Made by a program: the position numbers and the translations under genes
In this document: one piece after another, positions 51,943 to 61,748 of the stretch
Position numbering within the stretch: the first letter of the stretch is position 1
Layout: each line of letters starts with the position of its first letter
Notes under the pieces: model-generated
What the model was told of the DNA's origin: nothing
Databases searched by the model: none
What the model saw: the letters and a program-made list of their open reading frames with translations, nothing else
Source of the DNA: an uncultured Pantoea sp.
Lineage (GTDB): Bacteria > Pseudomonadota > Gammaproteobacteria > Enterobacterales > Enterobacteriaceae
Direction of reading: 5' to 3'
DNA length: 64,000 bases
Assembly: GCA_913778495.1 (NCBI GenBank)
Contig: CAJYVD010000033.1
Span: forward strand, 62,001-126,000

Positions 51943-51975
51943 AAAAAAACGCCGCTGATTCAGCGGCGTTTTTTA
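51943..51975. terminator. Bidirectional terminator between luxS and corB
   Basis: A stem ACGCCGCTG/CAGCGGCGT with a 3-nt loop is flanked by seven A residues and six T residues, so it can stop both converging genes. Confidence 0.92.
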
Positions 51976-51986
51976 TGAGGTTCTGC

Positions 51987-53273
51987 TCAGGAACCGATTG
52001 ACGATTTGAGCGACTGATGCGGTGTAATGCGCACCTGCTTCACCATGTTGTCCTGCACATCAAGAATATTGATATCGTATTTGCCAACCTGAACGCGGCG
52101 GCCTACGCGGGGAATCTCCTCCAGCGCTTCAAGCAGCATGCCGTTGATGGTGCGCGCTTCTTCCTCCGGCAGCGACCAGTTAAAGACTTTGTTGATTTCA
52201 CGCACGTTTGCGCTGCCTTCAATCAGTACAGAGCCGTCGTTCTGCGGCATCACTTCTTCTGCCAGCGAGGGCGACATCGATGTGGTGAAATCACCGACAA
52301 TCTCTTCCAGGATATCTTCAATGGTGACCAGGCCTTTGATGTCACCATACTCGTCGACCACCAGACCGACCTTTTTCTTGTTACGCTGAAATTTCACCAA
52401 CTGCACGTTAAGCGCGGTGCCTTCTGGCACATAGTAAATTTCATCTGCGGCGCGCAGCAGGCGGTCTTTGTTAAACTCTTTTTTCTCGGTCATCATGCGC
52501 CAGGCTTCGCGCACACGCAGCATACCGACGGTGTCATCCAGCGAGTCGCGGAACAACACAATGCGCCCGTGCGGGGAGTGACTCAACTGACGCACGATGG
52601 ATTTCCAGTCGTCGTTGACGTTAATCCCGACAATCTCATTCCGCGGCACCATGATGTCATCCACGTTCACTTTTTCGAGATCGAGTACGGACAGCAGCAT
52701 ATCCTGATTGCGTCGAGAAATGAGGCTGCGCGACTCATACACAATGGTACGCAGCTCTTCTTTACTCAGCGCGGCGCTCACGGAACCTTCGGTTTTGATG
52801 CCCACCATGCGCATTAAAAAGCGCGTAATGGTATTGAGCAGCCATACCAGCGGCAGCATCACATATTGCAGCGGCGTCAGTAAAAAGCTGCTGGGATAGG
52901 CCACTTTTTCAGGATAGAGCGCGGCGATGGTTTTCGGCAGCACCTCTGCAAACACCAGCACAACAAACGTCAAAATACCGGTCGCGATGGCCACACCCGC
53001 GTCGCCATATAGCCGCATGCCGACAATGGTACCCAATGCTGAGGCGAGAATGTTGACGAGGTTGTTACCGATCAGCACCAAACTTATCAGGCGATCCGGT
53101 CTGCGCAGAAGCTTTTCAACGCGGCGCGCGCTACGGTTGCCGCTTTTGGCTTTGTGGCGCAGCTTGTAGCGGTTTAAGGTCATCATGCCGGTCTCTGACC
53201 CGGAGAAATAGGCAGAGACCAGCACCATGATGACCAAGATGACGATCAACGTGGTGGTTGAAACCTGTTCCAA
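51987..53273 (-). CDS. corB: HlyC/CorC-family transporter YfjD (CorB)
   Basis: CNNM/CorC-type inner-membrane protein linked to Mg/Co efflux. It has 428 residues from a TTG at 53273 that gives the E. coli-like start MEQVSTTTLIVILVIMVLVS, with AAGGAA upstream. Order: DUF21 membrane domain (AYFSGSETGMMTLNRYKLR, VFAEVLPKTIAALYPEKVA), paired CBS domains (DDIMVPRNEIVGI, VDEYGDIKGLVTIEDILEEI) and CorC_HlyC C-terminal domain. Start codon TTG is unusual but shared with the conserved N-terminus. Confidence 0.93.
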   Translation of the reverse strand: MEQVSTTTLIVILVIMVLVSAYFSGSETGMMTLNRYKLRHKAKSGNRSARRVEKLLRRPDRLISLVLIGNNLVNILASALGTIVGMRLYGDAGVAIATGILTFVVLVFAEVLPKTIAALYPEKVAYPSSFLLTPLQYVMLPLVWLLNTITRFLMRMVGIKTEGSVSAALSKEELRTIVYESRSLISRRNQDMLLSVLDLEKVNVDDIMVPRNEIVGINVNDDWKSIVRQLSHSPHGRIVLFRDSLDDTVGMLRVREAWRMMTEKKEFNKDRLLRAADEIYYVPEGTALNVQLVKFQRNKKKVGLVVDEYGDIKGLVTIEDILEEIVGDFTTSMSPSLAEEVMPQNDGSVLIEGSANVREINKVFNWSLPEEEARTINGMLLEALEEIPRVGRRVQVGKYDINILDVQDNMVKQVRITPHQSLKSSIGS

Positions 53274-53285
53274 CGCAAAGTTCCT

Positions 53286-54080
53286 TTAATGAGAAGTGAG
53301 CAGGTGCTGGAGCATACGACTGCCGAAATAGGCCATCGTCAGTAAGAGCGCGCCGCCGCAGTTAAACCACACGACACGGCGTCCTCGCCAGCCTTCATGA
53401 TAATGGCCCCAAAGCAGAACGATATAGACAAACCAGGCGATGATGGAAAGCACCGCTTTATCGATATTTTCCGCGCTAAACAGGTTGTCCATGAAAAACA
53501 GTCCGGTGCAGAGCACCAGCGTCAGCAGCACGACGCCAATTTGCGTAATGTGAAACATTTTGCGCTCAATGCTCAGCAGCGGGGGCATATCCTGCGTGAA
53601 CGCCAGCTTTTTGTTTTTCAGCTGGTAGTCAATCCACGCCAGCTGCAAAGCATAAAGCGCAGCGATAATCAGCGTGGCGTAAGCAAATAACGATAGGCCA
53701 ATATGCACCATCATGCCCGGCGTGGTTTCAAGATGCGTAATGAAGGCATTCGGCACAAAGGTGGCAAAAGCAAGATTAATCAGGGCGAAGCCATAAACGA
53801 TGGGCAGCAGTAGCCAGCCGCGATTGCGCGAGGCCACAATCGTCATGATGGCGCAGATCAATAAACTCACCAGTGAACCGATATTGAGCAGGCTGAGATT
53901 TTGCCCGTTATCCACGGCGAAAATGCGCTGCTGCAGCGCCACGGCGTGGGCAATAAGGGCGACACAGGCGGAGAGCACAGCAAAACGGCGCCAGCCGCTG
54001 TTGCGTTTAAGCAGGCTGGGGATAATCAGCGCAAGGCTGAGTGAGTAGGCGAACAGCGCTACGATCGCAAAAACGGACAT
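53286..54080 (-). CDS. ypjD: CcsA-like inner-membrane protein YpjD
   Basis: Polytopic inner-membrane protein related to cytochrome c assembly proteins; physiological role uncertain. It has 264 residues from the ATG at 54080, matching E. coli YpjD (the frame extends nine codons upstream). About eight membrane segments; conserved GQNLSLLNIGSLVSL, VHIGLSLFAYATLIIAALYA and the Trp/His-rich LWGHYHEGWRGRRVVWFN near the end. It is divergent from ffh and lies 12 bp upstream of corB. Confidence 0.93.
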   Translation of the reverse strand: MSVFAIVALFAYSLSLALIIPSLLKRNSGWRRFAVLSACVALIAHAVALQQRIFAVDNGQNLSLLNIGSLVSLLICAIMTIVASRNRGWLLLPIVYGFALINLAFATFVPNAFITHLETTPGMMVHIGLSLFAYATLIIAALYALQLAWIDYQLKNKKLAFTQDMPPLLSIERKMFHITQIGVVLLTLVLCTGLFFMDNLFSAENIDKAVLSIIAWFVYIVLLWGHYHEGWRGRRVVWFNCGGALLLTMAYFGSRMLQHLLTSH

Positions 54081-54183
54081 AGATCTTTTCAGGTCTCGGT
54101 CAAACAAGGAAAAGAAGTATAGCGCCAGCCGAAGCAGGCTCCAAACGATCTGAAGGTCAATTGCAGAGATCGGCCCGGCTTCG

Positions 54184-54192
54184 TGTTATAAT
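54184..54192 (+). promoter_or_regulatory. Extended -10 promoter of ffh
   Basis: TGTTATAAT is a perfect -10 TATAAT with the extended TGn motif. A -35-like TTGCAG lies 20 bp upstream, longer than ideal, which the extended -10 can tolerate. It lies about 55 bp before the ffh start. Confidence 0.65.
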
Positions 54193-54245
54193 CCGCCGCA
54201 TTGTGCCGCTCTGGCGGCCTCGCTACGGGTCTTAAGTGAGAGAGC

Positions 54246-55607
54246 ATGTTTGATAATTTAACCGATCGTTTGTCGCAAACTCTGCGCAACATCAGCGGCC
54301 GCGGAAGGCTGACCGAAGACAACATTAAAGACACGCTGCGCGAAGTGCGCATGGCATTACTTGAGGCTGATGTCGCGCTACCGGTGGTGCGTGAGTTCAT
54401 CAACCGCGTTAAAGAAGCTGCGGTGGGGCATGACGTCAATAAAAGCCTGACGCCGGGTCAAGAATTCATCAAAATTGTCCGTAACGAACTGGTTGCGGCA
54501 ATGGGCGCAGAAAACAACGCGCTGGCGCTTAATGCACAGCCTCCGGCCGTGGTGTTGATGGCGGGCCTGCAGGGGGCCGGTAAAACCACCAGCGTCGGTA
54601 AGCTGGGTAAGTTCTTACGTGAAAAGCACAAGAAGAAAGTGCTGGTCGTTTCTGCCGACGTTTATCGTCCTGCGGCGATTAAACAGCTGGAAACCTTGGC
54701 CCAGCAGGTCGGCGTGGATTTCTGCCCTTCTGATTTAAGCCAGAAGCCGGTTGATATCGTTAAAAACGCGCTGAAAGAAGCCCGTTTGCAGTTCTACGAC
54801 GTGCTGCTGGTGGATACCGCTGGCCGTCTGCACGTTGATGAAGCGATGATGGACGAAATCAAACAGGTGCACGCCGCGATCAATCCGGTGGAAACGCTGT
54901 TTGTGGTGGATGCCATGACCGGTCAGGATGCGGCGAACACCGCTAAAGCCTTTAACGAAGCGCTGCCGCTAACCGGGGTGATTCTGACCAAGGTTGATGG
55001 TGACGCGCGCGGCGGTGCTGCGCTGTCTATTCGTCATATCACCGGCAAACCCATCAAGTTCATGGGGATGGGCGAGAAAACCGATGCGCTGGAAGCGTTT
55101 TATCCTGAGCGTATCGCATCGCGTATTCTTGGCATGGGCGATGTGCTGTCGCTGATTGAAGATATCGAAAGTAAAGTCGATCGCGATCAGGCCGAGAAGC
55201 TGGCGAAGAAGTTGAAAACGGGCGATGGCTTCGATCTCAACGACTTCCTTGAACAGCTTAAGCAAATGCGCAACATGGGCGGCATGGCAAGCCTGATGGG
55301 CAAGCTCCCCGGCATGGGCCAGCTGCCTGACAATGTCAAATCGCAGATGGATGACAAAGTGTTAGTGCGTATGGAAGCCATCATTAATTCGATGACGCGC
55401 AAAGAGCGTGAAAAACCCGAGATCATCAAAGGTTCCCGCAAGCGTCGCATCGCGACGGGATCGGGGATGCAGGTGCAGGATGTCAACCGTTTGCTTAAGC
55501 AGTTCGACGACATGCAGCGCATGATGAAGAAAATGAAGAAGGGCGGCATGGCTAAAATGATGCGTGGCATGAAAGGCATGATGCCGCCCGGCTTCCCTGG
55601 TCGCTAA
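54246..55607 (+). CDS. ffh: Signal recognition particle protein Ffh
   Basis: GTPase of the signal recognition particle; with 4.5S RNA it targets nascent membrane proteins to FtsY. It has 453 residues. N domain, then G domain with GLQGAGKTTSVGKLGKFL near residue 101, VDTAGRLHVDE, TKVDGDARGGAALS and GMGEKTDALEAF, then the methionine-rich M domain (MQRMMKKMKKGGMAKMM, GMMPPGFPG) with the RNA-binding SRKRRIATGSGMQVQDVNRL. Confidence 0.98.
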   Translation: MFDNLTDRLSQTLRNISGRGRLTEDNIKDTLREVRMALLEADVALPVVREFINRVKEAAVGHDVNKSLTPGQEFIKIVRNELVAAMGAENNALALNAQPPAVVLMAGLQGAGKTTSVGKLGKFLREKHKKKVLVVSADVYRPAAIKQLETLAQQVGVDFCPSDLSQKPVDIVKNALKEARLQFYDVLLVDTAGRLHVDEAMMDEIKQVHAAINPVETLFVVDAMTGQDAANTAKAFNEALPLTGVILTKVDGDARGGAALSIRHITGKPIKFMGMGEKTDALEAFYPERIASRILGMGDVLSLIEDIESKVDRDQAEKLAKKLKTGDGFDLNDFLEQLKQMRNMGGMASLMGKLPGMGQLPDNVKSQMDDKVLVRMEAIINSMTRKEREKPEIIKGSRKRRIATGSGMQVQDVNRLLKQFDDMQRMMKKMKKGGMAKMMRGMKGMMPPGFPGR

Positions 55608-55691
55608 GCGGCCACCGAGAAAGACGGAAATTTGACTCTCATAGGTTGCTTTTTACGCCAAAATGAGTAAAATTTTCGGGCTTTTTATATC

Positions 55692-55730
55692 GCACTCGGG
55701 CCCCGTTCCTCGATGGGGCCCGAGTGCTTT
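55692..55730 (+). terminator. Hairpin in the rpsP leader (possible attenuator)
   Basis: A perfect 13-bp stem GCACTCGGGCCCC/GGGGCCCGAGTGC with a 10-nt loop is followed by TTTATTA, ending 20 bp before the rpsP start. It could terminate ffh transcripts, or attenuate the rpsP operon if the operon promoter lies upstream. No promoter is clear between it and rpsP. Confidence 0.7.
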
Positions 55731-55749
55731 ATTAACTAATGAGGATGTT

Positions 55750-55998
55750 ATGGTAACAATTCGTTTGGCACGTCACGGCGCAAAAAAGCGTCCGTTCTAT
55801 CAGGTCGTCGTCACTGACAGCCGCAATGCACGTAATGGTCGCTTCATCGAGCGCGTAGGTTTCTTCAACCCGATCGCTTCTGGTCAGGCTGAAGGTCTGC
55901 GTCTGGATCTGGACCGCATCGAGCACTGGGTTGGCCAGGGCGCAACGCTTTCTGATCGCGTTAACGCGCTGATCAAAGAAGCAAAGAAAGCAGCTTAA
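55750..55998 (+). CDS. rpsP: 30S ribosomal protein S16
   Basis: Primary 16S rRNA-binding ribosomal protein. It has 82 residues from the ATG at 55750 ([20 protein letters not shown]), the E. coli length; [12 protein letters not shown] is conserved. The frame is open further upstream but through the hairpin, so it is rejected. First gene of rpsP-rimM-trmD-rplS. Confidence 0.98.
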   Translation: MVTIRLARHGAKKRPFYQVVVTDSRNARNGRFIERVGFFNPIASGQAEGLRLDLDRIEHWVGQGATLSDRVNALIKEAKKAA

Positions 55999-56016
55999 TC
56001 TGTCACGGTGGTGAGC

Positions 56017-56565
56017 ATGAGCAGTAAACCTGCCGCACAGCCTCCTGTTAACCCAATTGTATTGGGTAAAATGGGTGCCGCTTACGGAATTCGGGGTTGG
56101 CTCAAAGTGTTTTCCTCCACTGAAGACGCTGAAAGTATCTTCGACTATCAACCCTGGTTTATCCAGCACGCCGGTAGATGGCAGCAGGTAGAGCTTGAGG
56201 GTTGGAAGCACCACAATCAGGACCTGATCATCAAAGTCAAAGGCATTGACGATCGGGATGCTGCCGCTCAGTTGACCAATTGCGAAATCACGGTTGACTC
56301 GACGCAGTTGCCAGCGCTGGAAGAAGGCGATTACTACTGGAAAGACCTTATGGGTTGCAAAGTAGTGAACCTCCAGGGTTATGAGATGGGTAAAGTCATT
56401 GATTTGATGGAGACCGGCTCAAACGACGTGCTCGTCGTTAAGGCAAACCTGAAAGATGCATTCGGTGCGCAAGAACGGTTAATCCCGTTTCTTGATGAAC
56501 AGGTTATCAAGAAAGTCGATCTCTCTACTGGCACGATTGAAGTAGATTGGGATCCTGGTTTTTGA
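56017..56565 (+). CDS. rimM: 16S rRNA processing protein RimM
   Basis: Helps assemble the 30S head domain and binds S19. It has 182 residues from the ATG at 56017. N-terminal RimM barrel ([20 protein letters not shown]) and C-terminal PRC-barrel ([45 protein letters not shown]) are clear. Eighteen bases after rpsP. Confidence 0.97.
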   Translation: MSSKPAAQPPVNPIVLGKMGAAYGIRGWLKVFSSTEDAESIFDYQPWFIQHAGRWQQVELEGWKHHNQDLIIKVKGIDDRDAAAQLTNCEITVDSTQLPALEEGDYYWKDLMGCKVVNLQGYEMGKVIDLMETGSNDVLVVKANLKDAFGAQERLIPFLDEQVIKKVDLSTGTIEVDWDPGF

Positions 56566-56600
56566 TCTCCGGACATTCCGGTAACGCAACGGCGAACGCG

Positions 56601-57398
56601 ATGTGGATTGGTGTTATTAGCCTGTTTCCAGAGATGTTTCGCGCTATTACCGAGTACGGGGTAACTGGCCGGGCAGTAAAAAATGGCCTGCTCAACATTG
56701 AAAGCTGGAGTCCGCGTGACTTCACGCATGACCGGCACCGTACCGTGGACGATCGTCCCTACGGCGGCGGACCGGGGATGTTGATGATGGTGCAACCCTT
56801 ACGGGATGCCATCCACGCAGCGAAAGCAGCGGCGGGGGATGGCGCCAAGGTGATTTATCTTTCACCTCAGGGGCGCAAACTAGACCAATCGGGCGTTTGC
56901 GAGCTGGCGACCCACCAAAAGCTGATTTTGGTTTGTGGTCGCTATGAAGGGATCGATGAGCGAGTGATTCACACTGAGATTGATGAAGAATGGTCAATCG
57001 GTGATTACGTGCTCAGCGGTGGTGAGTTACCAGCGATGACGCTGATTGATTCAGTCGCCAGGTTTATTCCCGGCGTACTGGGCAAGCAGGCATCAGCCGA
57101 TGAGGACTCCTTTTCGGATGGATTACTGGATTGTCCTCACTACACCCGACCTGAAGTGTTAGAAGGCATGGAAGTACCGCCAGTGTTACTGTCGGGAAAC
57201 CATGCTGACATTCGCCGCTGGCGTCTGAAACAGTCGCTAGGCCGTACCTGGCTAAGAAGACCTGAACTTCTGGAAAACCTGGCTCTGACTGAAGAGCAAG
57301 CAAGGTTGCTAAATGAGTTCCAGCGGGAACATCAGCAGCAACAAAACGATGAGGTGGAAGAGTCATCTTCCCTGACTATCAGTTTACCCAGGATATGA
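56601..57398 (+). CDS. trmD: tRNA (guanine(37)-N1)-methyltransferase
   Basis: Makes m1G37 in tRNAs reading CNN codons, preventing frameshifts. It has 265 residues from the ATG at 56601 ([13 protein letters not shown]). SPOUT trefoil-knot SAM site: [38 protein letters not shown]. The C-terminal tail is about ten residues longer than E. coli TrmD and acidic (DEVEESSSL). Weak ribosome site, as in the E. coli operon where TrmD is poorly translated. Confidence 0.97.
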   Translation: MWIGVISLFPEMFRAITEYGVTGRAVKNGLLNIESWSPRDFTHDRHRTVDDRPYGGGPGMLMMVQPLRDAIHAAKAAAGDGAKVIYLSPQGRKLDQSGVCELATHQKLILVCGRYEGIDERVIHTEIDEEWSIGDYVLSGGELPAMTLIDSVARFIPGVLGKQASADEDSFSDGLLDCPHYTRPEVLEGMEVPPVLLSGNHADIRRWRLKQSLGRTWLRRPELLENLALTEEQARLLNEFQREHQQQQNDEVEESSSLTISLPRI

Positions 57399-57755
<357 letters not shown>

Positions 57756-57794
57756 GAGCTCGCGTAAGCGACTTCTCAAAGTTAATAGCAAACA

Positions 57795-57827
57795 AGGGGT
57801 TGGCCGATTGGCCAGCCCCTTTTTTTG
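57795..57827 (+). terminator. Terminator of the rpsP-rplS operon
   Basis: An 11-bp stem AGGGGTTGGCC/GGCCAGCCCCT (one G-U pair) with GATT loop runs directly into an eight-T tract. Confidence 0.95.
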
Positions 57828-57867
57828 CACGCCGGAGTGCCCGTTTCTAAAGAACGTTGCGTGACTC

Positions 57868-57935
57868 CCCGCTCTGCCAGTTATCGGGCAGAGGAAGCGG
57901 GCATCATTAACCCTTTCGGCGCGTGGCTTAGCGCC
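57868..57935 (+). other. Structured GC-rich stretch between rplS and aroF
   Basis: After the rplS terminator a 40-bp imperfect hairpin (CCCGC-TCTGCC pairing with GGCAGA-bulge-GCGGG) is followed by a second stem GGCGC/GCGCC (57918-57935). No coding frame with a ribosome site is seen in 57828-58020. It could be a transcribed structured RNA, part of an unseen leader, or a remnant. Confidence 0.3.
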
Positions 57936-58028
57936 CGAATACGGCGGGTAGTATTTTCGAACTGCCTCCGGCACCGCATTAAGCAACGAGTTTTTGAACA
58001 AACTACAGTAAAGTCGATGCCAAGCGTG

Positions 58029-58046
58029 TGTAATTTTAAGTTTACA
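58029..58046 (+). promoter_or_regulatory. TyrR box upstream of aroF (strong)
   Basis: TGTAATTTTAAGTTTACA matches the TyrR consensus TGTAAA-N6-TTTACA at 11 of 12 positions, including the essential G and C. It lies about 200 bp before aroF. TyrR repression of aroF-tyrA is established in E. coli. Confidence 0.8.
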
Positions 58047-58135
58047 ATATCGATAATGCGTACAATTAATTTTATACATTAAATGTATGTATTTTAATGT
58101 TTTTTGTTTGAGGTTATAAGGTTTGTCTCGTTTGT

Positions 58136-58153
58136 TGGTAATAAATGTGTACA
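58136..58153 (+). promoter_or_regulatory. TyrR box upstream of aroF (weak)
   Basis: TGGTAATAAATGTGTACA keeps the essential G and C at the 14-bp spacing and nine of twelve consensus bases. It lies about 94 bp before aroF. Weak boxes next to a strong one are typical of TyrR co-repression. A still weaker candidate is at 58061-58078. Confidence 0.5.
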
Positions 58154-58246
58154 CCTATGGATTGCAAAATGTACATGGTTTGATAGAGTGAACACCTTCC
58201 CCAACGGGATCGTAAACCGCTTAACGAGTACAAAAGGATCGCTACC

Positions 58247-59329
58247 ATGCAAAAAGACGCGCTGAACAATGTGCACATCGCTGATGAACAAATTCTGATC
58301 ACACCTCAAGCGCTTAAGGCGAAGTTCCCGCTCACGGCTGCTCAGGAAGCGCAAATCGCGGCATCGCGTCAAACGGTGGCGGATATCATTGCGGGACGCG
58401 ATCCACGCTTACTCGTGGTGTGCGGACCTTGTTCTATTCACGATACCGAAGCGGCGCTCGACTATGCCCGCCAGCTAAAGCATCTGTCTGAACAGTTGAA
58501 GGATCAGCTGTACATCGTTATGCGCGTTTATTTTGAAAAACCCCGTACCACCGTTGGCTGGAAAGGGTTGATCAACGATCCTTACATGAATAACTCTTTT
58601 GATATGGAAGCGGGCCTGCACATCGCGCGTCAGCTCTTGGTCAATTTGGTTGAGATGGGCTTACCGCTGGCCACCGAAGCCCTCGATCCTAATAGCCCAC
58701 AATACCTCGGCGATCTCTTTAGCTGGTCCGCGATTGGTGCGCGCACCACCGAATCACAAACGCACCGCGAAATGGCGTCAGGACTTTCCATGCCGGTTGG
58801 ATTTAAAAATGGCACGGACGGCAGTTTGGGTACGGCCATTAACGCCATGCGCGCCGCAGCAATGCCGCATCGCTTTGTGGGGATTAATCAGGCAGGGCAG
58901 GTGTGTCTGCTGCAAACGCAGGGTAATCCAGACGGGCACGTCATTCTTCGCGGCGGCAAAGCGCCCAATTACGGTCCGGAAGACGTCGCGCAGTGTGAAA
59001 AAGAGATGGTCAAAGCAGGACTCCGTCCAGCCTTAATGATAGATTGCAGCCATGGTAATTCTAACAAAGACTATCGCCGCCAGCCTGGCGTAGCCGAATC
59101 GGCTATCGCGCAGATCAAAGACGGTAATCGCTCGATCATCGGCTTGATGCTGGAAAGTCACCTGCACGAGGGAAATCAATCCTCCGAGCAACCGCGTAGC
59201 GAAATGAAATACGGTGTATCGGTTACGGATGCCTGCATCAACTGGGAAACCACCGAAACGCTACTGCGTGAACTGCATCAGGATCTGCAAGGTGTGCTGT
59301 CGGCGCGTCTGTCACACGAGGTGTCATGA
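58247..59329 (+). CDS. aroF: DAHP synthase, tyrosine-sensitive
   Basis: First step of the shikimate pathway: PEP plus erythrose 4-phosphate to DAHP. It has 360 residues. The start MQKDALNNVHIADEQILITP is the AroF-specific N-terminus involved in Tyr feedback binding. LLVVCGPCSIHD, VMRVYFEKPRTTVGWKGLIN, GARTTESQTHREMASGLSMP and DCSHGNSNKDYRRQP are class I DAHP synthase motifs. Three bases separate it from tyrA. Confidence 0.97.
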   Translation: MQKDALNNVHIADEQILITPQALKAKFPLTAAQEAQIAASRQTVADIIAGRDPRLLVVCGPCSIHDTEAALDYARQLKHLSEQLKDQLYIVMRVYFEKPRTTVGWKGLINDPYMNNSFDMEAGLHIARQLLVNLVEMGLPLATEALDPNSPQYLGDLFSWSAIGARTTESQTHREMASGLSMPVGFKNGTDGSLGTAINAMRAAAMPHRFVGINQAGQVCLLQTQGNPDGHVILRGGKAPNYGPEDVAQCEKEMVKAGLRPALMIDCSHGNSNKDYRRQPGVAESAIAQIKDGNRSIIGLMLESHLHEGNQSSEQPRSEMKYGVSVTDACINWETTETLLRELHQDLQGVLSARLSHEVS

Positions 59330-59332
59330 TTC

Positions 59333-60451
59333 ATGGTGGCTGAACTGAACGCGTTGCGCGATCAAATTGATGAAGTGGATAAAGCCCTGCTTGACCTGTT
59401 GGCTAAACGCCTCGCGCTGGCCGCTGAGGTGGGCGAGGTTAAAAGCCGTCACGGACTCCCTATTTATGTGCCGGAGCGTGAGGCCAGTATGCTGGCTTCA
59501 CGTCGTCAAGAAGCGGAAGCGCTGGGCGTCTCGCCGGATCTCATTGAAGATGTGCTGCGGCGCTTAATGCGTGAGTCTTACGCGCATGAAAATGATAAAG
59601 GCTTTAAAACGCTGTGCCCAACGCTGGGGCCAGTGGTGATTGTCGGTGGGCGAGGCAAGATGGGCTCGCTGTTTGAAAAAATGCTGACGCTCTCCGGTTA
59701 TCACGTGCGGATCCTTGATAAAGACAACTGGGATGAGGCAGAGACGCTGTTTGATGGGGCGGGGATGGTTATCATCAGCGTGCCTATCCACCTCACGGAG
59801 CAGGTTATTGCTTCGCTGCCGCGCCTGCCTGACGACTGTATTCTGGTGGACATTGCCTCAGTGAAAAACCAACCGCTGCAAGCAATGTTAGCCGCGCACA
59901 GCGGGCCAGTGCTGGGATTGCACCCGATGTTTGGTCCTGATAGCGGCAGCCTGGCCAAGCAAGTGGTGGTCTGGTGCGATGGACGTCAGCCGGAAGCGTA
60001 TCAGTGGTTTTTAGAACAAATCCAGGTCTGGGGCGCACGGCTTCATCGGATCAGCGCGACGGAGCACGATCAAAATATGGCCTTTATCCAGGCGCTGCGT
60101 CACTTCGCGACGTTTGCCTATGGATTGCATTTGGCTGAGGAGAATGTCGATCTCGAGCAGTTACTGGCGCTCTCTTCGCCGATCTATCGGCTGGAGCTGG
60201 CGATGGTCGGTCGACTATTTGCACAGGATCCGCAGCTCTATGCTGACATCATCATGTCGTCTGAGAATAATCTTGCGCTGATTAAGCGCTATTATCAGCG
60301 ATTTGGTGAGGCCATTCATCTGCTTGAGCACGGTGACAAGCAGGCGTTTGTGGCGAGCTTTGAGCAGGTGGCACAGTGGTTCGGTGATTATGCTCCGCGC
60401 TTCCTGATTGAAAGTCGCAGTATGCTGCGTTCGGCTAACGACAGCCGTTAA
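59333..60451 (+). CDS. tyrA: Chorismate mutase/prephenate dehydrogenase (T-protein)
   Basis: Bifunctional enzyme of tyrosine synthesis. It has 372 residues: N-terminal chorismate mutase ([20 protein letters not shown], residues 5-24) and an NAD-binding prephenate dehydrogenase ([18 protein letters not shown] near residue 101; [38 protein letters not shown]). It forms an operon with aroF and is followed by a strong terminator shared with convergent pheA. Confidence 0.97.
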   Translation: MVAELNALRDQIDEVDKALLDLLAKRLALAAEVGEVKSRHGLPIYVPEREASMLASRRQEAEALGVSPDLIEDVLRRLMRESYAHENDKGFKTLCPTLGPVVIVGGRGKMGSLFEKMLTLSGYHVRILDKDNWDEAETLFDGAGMVIISVPIHLTEQVIASLPRLPDDCILVDIASVKNQPLQAMLAAHSGPVLGLHPMFGPDSGSLAKQVVVWCDGRQPEAYQWFLEQIQVWGARLHRISATEHDQNMAFIQALRHFATFAYGLHLAEENVDLEQLLALSSPIYRLELAMVGRLFAQDPQLYADIIMSSENNLALIKRYYQRFGEAIHLLEHGDKQAFVASFEQVAQWFGDYAPRFLIESRSMLRSANDSR

Positions 60452-60454
60452 GAT

Positions 60455-60485
60455 AAAAAAGGCATCCACATGGGATGCCTTTTTT
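60455..60485. terminator. Bidirectional terminator between tyrA and pheA
   Basis: A 13-bp stem AAAAAAGGCATCC/GGATGCCTTTTTT with a 5-nt loop separates the two convergent genes. Confidence 0.95.
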
Positions 60486-60486
60486 A

Positions 60487-61650
60487 TTACAAGCGTGGCT
60501 CCACCGGCACGACATTTTCGCCAGGGTAACAACCCAAGACTTTCAGTGAGCGCGTAAGGCCGCGCAGCTCATCCAGCGCCTGCTGCATGCTTTCCGACTG
60601 CAAGTTGCTTTGCACATCAATATAAAACATCTCTTCCCACGGATTACCGTTAATGGGGCGGTTTTCCAACTTGCTCATAATCAAATTATGTTTACGCAGC
60701 ACCAGCAGTGCTTCAACCAGCGCACCCGCTTGCTGACCGGTGGCCATGATCAGTGTGGTTTTTGCCGGTACCTGGCTGGAAACGTCAATCGGTTTACGTG
60801 CCAGCACAATAAAGCGCGTATGGTTTTGCTGCTGGTTTGCCAGATTGCGTTCCAGCACCTGCAGGCCATAAAGTTCGCCCCCGGCCTCGCTGCCCAGCGC
60901 GGCCACCTGCGGCGAGTTGAGCGCAGCAACCTTTTCCATCGCCGCTGCCGTGCTTTCGGTGTATTCAATTTTCCAATGTGGAAAACGGTTAATGAACTGG
61001 CTGCACTGCTGGAAAGGTTGGGGGTGACTGTAAACGACCTTAATCTGCTGCAGATCGGTGGTGCCGTTAACCAGCACGCAGTGCTCAATGGGAATGGTGA
61101 GCTCGCCCACGATGGAGAGAGACGTTTGCTGCAATAAGTCATAGACGTCGTTAATAGATCCGGAACTGGTATTTTCCAGCGGCATAACCGCATAGTCCGC
61201 CTGGCCGCTTTCCACCTGATGCATGATATCTACAAACTTTTGGCAACCCATTTCTACCATGGAGTCGAAATGACGTGATGCGTATTTACGTGCCGCGAGG
61301 TGAGAATAAGAGCCTTTGGGGCCAAGGAAAGCGATACGCGGTGCGTGTGCATGAGGATGGTTGAGGTTTTTTTGCAGCAGCGCCTGCTGAGTGAGTACGG
61401 AATCTTCGATAACTAACTGGAACAGGCGAGTAATGTAGTGAGCATCTAACTGATGCTGTTTTCCTAACGTGATCAGGTTTTCCAGCAGGGCGCGCTCACG
61501 TTCCACATCACGAATCGGCCGGTGGGTAGCTAACTTCGCTTGAGCCACGTCGACAGCCAGCGCGCGTCGTTCAGCCAACAGACTCAGGAGTTTCTCATCA
61601 ACGGTGCTGATTTTGTCGCGCAGTGCCAGCAAAGGGTTATCGGGGGTCAT
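60487..61650 (-). CDS. pheA: Chorismate mutase/prephenate dehydratase (P-protein)
   Basis: Bifunctional entry to phenylalanine synthesis. It has 387 residues from the ATG at 61650 (ribosome site AGGTGAG): chorismate mutase ([20 protein letters not shown]), prephenate dehydratase ([50 protein letters not shown]) and an ACT regulatory domain from about 297 ([20 protein letters not shown]). The Phe-binding ESRP motif of the E. coli ACT domain reads ENRP here. Expression is under the pheL leader/attenuator just upstream. Confidence 0.97.
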   Translation of the reverse strand: MTPDNPLLALRDKISTVDEKLLSLLAERRALAVDVAQAKLATHRPIRDVERERALLENLITLGKQHQLDAHYITRLFQLVIEDSVLTQQALLQKNLNHPHAHAPRIAFLGPKGSYSHLAARKYASRHFDSMVEMGCQKFVDIMHQVESGQADYAVMPLENTSSGSINDVYDLLQQTSLSIVGELTIPIEHCVLVNGTTDLQQIKVVYSHPQPFQQCSQFINRFPHWKIEYTESTAAAMEKVAALNSPQVAALGSEAGGELYGLQVLERNLANQQQNHTRFIVLARKPIDVSSQVPAKTTLIMATGQQAGALVEALLVLRKHNLIMSKLENRPINGNPWEEMFYIDVQSNLQSESMQQALDELRGLTRSLKVLGCYPGENVVPVEPRL

Positions 61651-61674
61651 GACGCTCACCTGTAAAATGTTCAA

Positions 61675-61700
61675 TAAAAAAGCCTCCCGGTTGGGAGGCT
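61675..61700 (-). terminator. pheA attenuator
   Basis: On the minus strand AGCCTCCC-AACC-GGGAGGCT is followed by TTTTTA, 25 bp before pheA. An upstream copy TGGGAGGC (61747-61740), just after the pheL stop, can pair with the first terminator arm, which supplies the alternative antiterminator. This is the classical Phe attenuation arrangement. Confidence 0.92.
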
Positions 61701-61748
61701 TTGTCGTTCGTCTTCGCTTTCATTTTCGCACGACGCGTCGCCTCCCAG

